Shown: piece after piece, positions 6,041 through 8,694 of the stretch
How the letters are laid out: each line of letters opens with the position of its first letter
How positions within the stretch are numbered: the stretch's first letter is position 1
Assembly (NCBI GenBank): GCA_021827545.1
Contig: JAKAVH010000095.1
Span: forward strand, 1 to 8,694
Length of the DNA stretch: 8,694 nucleotides
Direction: 5' to 3'
Source of the DNA: Thermoplasmata archaeon
Lineage (GTDB): Archaea > Thermoplasmatota > Thermoplasmata > UBA184
Notes under the pieces: model-generated
What the model was told of the DNA's origin: nothing
Seen by the model: the letters and a program-made list of their open reading frames with translations, nothing else
Database searches by the model: none
Translations under genes and position numbers: made by a program

Positions 6041-6836
6041 GGTCCTTCAGCGCGAAGCGAAGCGCTTCCCGCGTTGTGAGCGATCCATCGGTCTCGAAGC
6101 GGAGGAAGAAGCGCTCGGTGTCCGGCTCGACCCGGACCGACCCATGCTCGCAGCTCTCCTCGCACGCGCCGCAGTCGATGCACTTGGGTTCATCGGTGAC
6201 CGAGAGCTTGCCGCCGGCGAACTCGAGGATGCGGACCGGGCAGCTCGCCGCGGTGCGCTTCAGGCAGGCCTCCGAGCAGCCCTCCTTGCGGGCGATATGG
6301 ACGTGGGGCCGCGGGAACGCGCCGACCCCGTTCGCGACCTGCCACTTCGCGTGCTCGCGCGCGGTGCCCACGACCGCGGTGGCGTAGGCGAGTAGCGCCT
6401 GGCGGGCGCCGAGCCGCACGATCGGGACCTCGGGCTCCAGGATCGCAAGCGACGCGTCCCCCAGCGGCACGACGTCCTTCGCGTAGACCGTGCAGGGCCC
6501 CTTCTTGTCGACGGAGTACATCACCTGACAGTGGGGACAGCCGGCCCCCTCGCACGTGCACTCGGACTTGCGGCGGAACTGGGAGAGGTCCGTCGGGATC
6601 GGCAGGAGTCCGAGGCGGAGGGCGACGGCCTCGTCGAACATGCTGGTCGAGGAGTCGTAGTCCTTCCCGGTCGCCTCGTCGCGGATCGGGCCCAGGTGGA
6701 ACTCCACGTCCTCGATCGCGAGCTTCGGGAGGTCGGCGAGGAGCGTCCGACGGATCGCGTTGACCTGCGAGGCGGTGACGCCCTCCATCTCGAGGAGCGT
6801 CGCCCGCGGGGAGAGCTCTTGGATCGTGACCGGCAT
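5991..6836 (-). CDS. rpoD: DNA-directed RNA polymerase subunit D (Rpo3) with Fe-S domain
   Basis: Rpo3 pairs with Rpo11 to form the platform on which the archaeal polymerase assembles, like bacterial alpha and eukaryotic Rpb3. The 281 residues show the dimerisation domain at both ends: VNAIRRTLLADLPKLAIEDV at 25-44 and a C-terminal helix from about 255. An insert contains a zinc-like CTC-x4-C-x2-C set (93, 95, 100, 103) and a ferredoxin-like domain with CIDCGACEESC (219, 222, 225, 229). Upstream, C187, C191 and C199 (SCP) complete one 4Fe-4S site, but the other lacks the C-x2-C-x2-C pattern, so a second cluster is probably absent or altered. The ATG (6836) is 3 bp after the S11 stop, and its ribosome site GGAGGGTG lies inside the S11 end. 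It is last in the operon and overlaps convergent Pelota by 50 bp. Confidence 0.97.
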   Translation of the reverse strand: MPVTIQELSPRATLLEMEGVTASQVNAIRRTLLADLPKLAIEDVEFHLGPIRDEATGKDYDSSTSMFDEAVALRLGLLPIPTDLSQFRRKSECTCEGAGCPHCQVMYSVDKKGPCTVYAKDVVPLGDASLAILEPEVPIVRLGARQALLAYATAVVGTAREHAKWQVANGVGAFPRPHVHIARKEGCSEACLKRTAASCPVRILEFAGGKLSVTDEPKCIDCGACEESCEHGSVRVEPDTERFFLRFETDGSLTTREALRFALKDLKRRLEETREAIQAIP

Positions 6837-6839
6837 CGC

Positions 6840-7223
6840 TTACACCCTCCGACCCCGACGGCCGCCCTTCGGCTTCGTGCCGTCGTGCGGAACGGGGGTG
6901 ACGTCCTCGATCCGCTGGATCTTGACCCCGGCCCGGGCCAGCGCGCGGATCGCCGCCTGGGCGCCCGGACCGGGCGAGCGCGACCGGTTGCCGCCGGGGG
7001 CACGGACGCGGACGTGGAGGGTATCGTAGCCCTTCTCCTTGATCGCCGCCGCGATCTGGTCGGCGGCCTTCATTGCGGCGTACGGGCTCGATTCGTCGCG
7101 CGCCGCCTTGACGACCATTCCACCGGTCGCCTTCGCGAGGGTCTCCGCTCCGGTGATGTCAGTGACGGTGATGTGGATGTTGTTGTAGCTCGCGAAAATG
7201 TGGGCGATCCCGATCTTCGTCAC
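6840..7223 (-). CDS. rps11: 30S ribosomal protein S11 (uS11)
   Basis: uS11 binds 16S rRNA on the platform of the small subunit, near the E site. The 127 residues contain [20 protein letters not shown] (4-23), [20 protein letters not shown] (34-53) and [20 protein letters not shown] (71-90), then the basic tail [11 protein letters not shown]. The length is normal for archaea. The start is GTG 7223-7221, whose last bases are the rps4 stop (GTGA overlap, 7223-7220), so translation of S11 is probably coupled to S4. The frame stays open further upstream, but that part overlaps S4 and is not S11-like. Confidence 0.97.
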   Translation of the reverse strand: MTKIGIAHIFASYNNIHITVTDITGAETLAKATGGMVVKAARDESSPYAAMKAADQIAAAIKEKGYDTLHVRVRAPGGNRSRSPGPGAQAAIRALARAGVKIQRIEDVTPVPHDGTKPKGGRRGRRV

Positions 7224-7825
7224 GGCCGGTCCCCTCCCTCGGTCGCGGGGACCGCTGCGACGGCCTCGCCGGGAGCGCCGCGCGCGGAGAGCCGCTCCCG
7301 GAGCTCGAGCCGGACCGCGTGCTCGTCGCTCGCGAGCGGGCTGGTCGGCGTGTAGGCGATCTGGGCTTCCTCCCGTGAGGGGACCAGGTAGCCGGGGCGC
7401 GTGACCCGGTGGTCGCCGATGCTGAGGTGGCCGTGCACGATCCACTGGCGGGCCCCGAACGGGGTCGGAGCGAGACCGCGGGTGAAGACGACCCACTCGA
7501 ACCTCCGCCGAAGCAGGTCCTCGGTGGAGAGCGCCAGAACGTCATCGATGGTCGGGGTGCCGACCGGTAGGACTCCGAGACGGGCGAGCCGCCCGAGCAG
7601 CTGGTCGGTCTCTCGACGGGCCTGGGGCTCGCCGGCCCGGAGGCGGGCCTGGAGCTCCCGCGCTTGCCGGCGGAACCCTCGGAGGACCGACTGGGCCTTC
7701 CACAGCTCGCGCTTGTTCTTCAGGCCGTACTTCTGCAGGAGCTTGCGCTCCTCCTCCATGCGGCCGGCCTCCCAGGGGTGCTTCGGGGTCTCGTACCTGC
7801 GGCGCAGGAACTTCGGATCGCCCAC
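7220..7825 (-). CDS. rps4: 30S ribosomal protein S4 (uS4)
   Basis: uS4 is a primary binder of 16S rRNA and helps start small-subunit assembly. The 201-residue protein begins [20 protein letters not shown], the archaeal/eukaryotic S9e-type start. The helical part continues to about residue 100, and the S4 RNA-binding domain covers about 105-150 ([28 protein letters not shown]). The final ~25 residues are Ala/Gly/Pro-rich and probably disordered. The start codon is GTG (7825-7823); the ribosome site GGAGTGA overlaps the rps13 stop codon 7 bp upstream. The gene lies 7 bp after rps13 and overlaps rps11 by 4 bp, so all are one transcript. Confidence 0.97.
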   Translation of the reverse strand: MGDPKFLRRRYETPKHPWEAGRMEEERKLLQKYGLKNKRELWKAQSVLRGFRRQARELQARLRAGEPQARRETDQLLGRLARLGVLPVGTPTIDDVLALSTEDLLRRRFEWVVFTRGLAPTPFGARQWIVHGHLSIGDHRVTRPGYLVPSREEAQIAYTPTSPLASDEHAVRLELRERLSARGAPGEAVAAVPATEGGDRP

Positions 7826-7832
7826 GGACCGC

Positions 7833-8567
7833 TCACTCCTTCTTCGGGGCGGGGGCCGCAGCGGCCGGCGCCGCCGCGGGCGCCCCTTCCTTCGACGCCG
7901 CGGCTTCCTTCGCGGCCTTCTTCAGGACGCCCGCCGCCATGCCGGTCCGGCCGTTCGAGCGGGTCCGCTGGCCGCGGACCTTCTGGCCCCGTTCGTGACG
8001 GACCCCCCGGTAGCTGCGCACCATCCGCATCTGATTGACATCGTCCCGCCGCCGCGTCTCGAGGTCTGGCCCGATGTAATGGATCGAATCTCCGACGATC
8101 GGCTCGAGCGGATGGTTCACCATCCAGCGCGGCACGGTGGTGGAGAGCTGGCCGAGCCTTGACTCGATGCCCTCGACCGTGCTCTCGGGGAGGTTGCCGA
8201 TCATCTCCCCCGCCTTGACGTTCGCGAGGCGGCAGGCGACCTCGGCGAGCCGGAGGCCCACGCCGCGGACGCCGGTGAGTGCGAGAGCGGTCGGACGGGT
8301 ACCGTCGAGATCGGTGTTCGCGACGCGAACGATGTAGCGGAAGTTCGGATTGTCGGGGATGACCTTGGTCGTCTTGCCCGGGGCGCCGGGGCGACCCTTG
8401 CCCTTCGCCTCCTTCGCGTCCTTAGGCTCCTTGCCTTCCTTCCCCTTCGCCGACGGGGCGCGCTTCCCCGCTTTCTCGGCGGGCGCGGCGGCCGCTTCGC
8501 TCGGAGCCGGGTTTTGGGAGGTCGGAGCCTCCTTCGCTTCCTTGGGCGCGGTCTCACTCCCCTGGAT
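7833..8567 (-). CDS. rps13: 30S ribosomal protein S13 (uS13) with long basic tails; start codon non-canonical
   Basis: uS13 sits in the head of the small subunit and contacts the P-site tRNA and the large subunit. The conserved core reads NPNFRYIVRVANTDLDGT, then TALALTGVRGVGLRLAEVA, and later VRSYRGVRHERGQKVRGQRT before the basic NGRTG end. A Lys/Ala/Pro tail closes the protein. The reading frame stays open leftward from a TAG at 8591-8589, and the ~70 codons ahead of the core encode a Lys/Ala/Glu/Pro-rich tail with strong G/C third positions, like the C-terminal tail, so it looks coding. Yet this stretch has no in-frame ATG, GTG, TTG or CTG; the first canonical start is GTG 8261, which would delete about 30 conserved residues. 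I end the feature at ATC 8567 as the most likely rare start (244 residues); ACG 8570 or ATC 8360 are alternatives. Identity is firm, the 5' end is not. Confidence 0.88.
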   Translation of the reverse strand: MQGSETAPKEAKEAPTSQNPAPSEAAAAPAEKAGKRAPSAKGKEGKEPKDAKEAKGKGRPGAPGKTTKVIPDNPNFRYIVRVANTDLDGTRPTALALTGVRGVGLRLAEVACRLANVKAGEMIGNLPESTVEGIESRLGQLSTTVPRWMVNHPLEPIVGDSIHYIGPDLETRRRDDVNQMRMVRSYRGVRHERGQKVRGQRTRSNGRTGMAAGVLKKAAKEAAASKEGAPAAAPAAAAPAPKKE

Positions 8568-8616
8568 CGTACGCCGTCGACCCCGGGTCTAGGGCGAGCC
8601 AAGGCCCACCGTTCGA

Positions 8617-8631
8617 CCCTCGGTCCGAGGG
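8617..8631 (-). other. Hairpin-forming palindrome in the rps13 leader
   Basis: CCCTCGGTCCGAGGG is a near-complete palindrome (6-bp arms around a 3-base loop) at the expected transcription start. A second short one, GACCCCGGGTC, is at 8579-8589. The region 8568-8632 would be a structured leader of about 65 bases. A regulatory role is possible but not shown. Confidence 0.3.
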
Positions 8632-8653
8632 CGGGGCCGCCGAGCAGACCTTT

Positions 8654-8663
8654 CCTTTTAAGC
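8654..8663 (-). promoter_or_regulatory. TATA box of the rps13-rps4-rps11-rpoD operon
   Basis: On the minus strand this is GCTTAAAAGG, the best archaeal TATA match in the window, in GC-rich flanks. With a spacing of about 26 bp, transcription would start near 8632. It precedes the whole ribosomal operon, and no gene lies between it and rps13. Confidence 0.65.
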
Positions 8664-8694
8664 ACTTCGGCCGCCGGAGGACGAGCGGCGCCGC

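Noticed and set aside
7833..8261. S13 starting at GTG 8261
   Set aside because: It is the first canonical in-frame start, but it would remove conserved S13 residues that are clearly encoded just upstream in the same frame.
8560..8640. tRNA or other small RNA in the leader of rps13
   Set aside because: A GGTCGAA-like stretch and short hairpins are present, but no cloverleaf with an acceptor stem or anticodon arm can be drawn.
8201..8665. 154-codon minus frame starting at GTG 8665
   Set aside because: It would begin inside the TATA box, and its Arg-rich translation is the frame-shifted copy of the S13 tail and core.
1..8694. CRISPR array, insertion sequence, integrase or phage genes
   Set aside because: No spaced direct repeats, transposase-like coding or terminal repeats were seen; apart from shadows, every long frame is explained by the genes listed.

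Overview
The window reads as chromosomal DNA of a high-GC archaeon. The decisive evidence is the ribosomal protein/RNA polymerase order S13-S4-S11-RpoD, a Pelota (Dom34) gene, TATA-like promoter islands in otherwise GC-rich DNA, and archaeal-type protein sequences throughout. A ribbon-helix-helix (RHH) gene directly before an FtsZ-type gene, plus a formate-tetrahydrofolate ligase (an enzyme patchily present in archaea, including Thermoplasma relatives), makes a GC-rich Thermoplasmatota lineage my best guess. That placement is inference and would need a phylogeny.

Layout. 1-143 (-) is the N-terminus of an FtsZ-like gene running off the left edge. 160-525 (-) is a tandem-RHH DNA-binding protein just upstream of it, preceded by a compact promoter with overlapping perfect inverted repeats. 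773-2407 (-) is formate-tetrahydrofolate ligase (fhs). A 63-bp divergent spacer with one symmetric TATA-like box separates it from a two-domain GNAT acetyltransferase, 2471-3463 (+). That gene converges on an MFS transporter, 3460-4794 (-), with which it shares a TTAA that encodes both stop codons. A divergent spacer leads to Pelota, 4928-6040 (+), which overlaps by 50 bp the tail of the operon read leftward from the right edge: rps13 - rps4 - rps11 - rpoD (8567 to 5991, -). A clear TATA box for that operon lies at 8654-8663.

How the genes work together. Three units can be recognised: a cell-division unit (RHH regulator plus FtsZ, probably autoregulated); a gene-expression unit (small-subunit proteins, polymerase assembly subunit, and the ribosome-rescue factor Pelota tail-to-tail with it); and a metabolic/accessory unit (one-carbon activation, an acetyltransferase, an efflux-type transporter).

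Most worth a second look: the Pelota carries a GGQ tripeptide in the same local context as the catalytic loop of archaeal release factor aRF1; rps13 is open far upstream of any canonical start codon and has no ATG, GTG, TTG or CTG that would include its conserved N-terminus; the RHH-FtsZ promoter has a nested palindromic operator; the ligase departs from both of its family signatures; and the MFS gene appears to start at CTG. I see no mobile element, CRISPR array, rRNA or tRNA.
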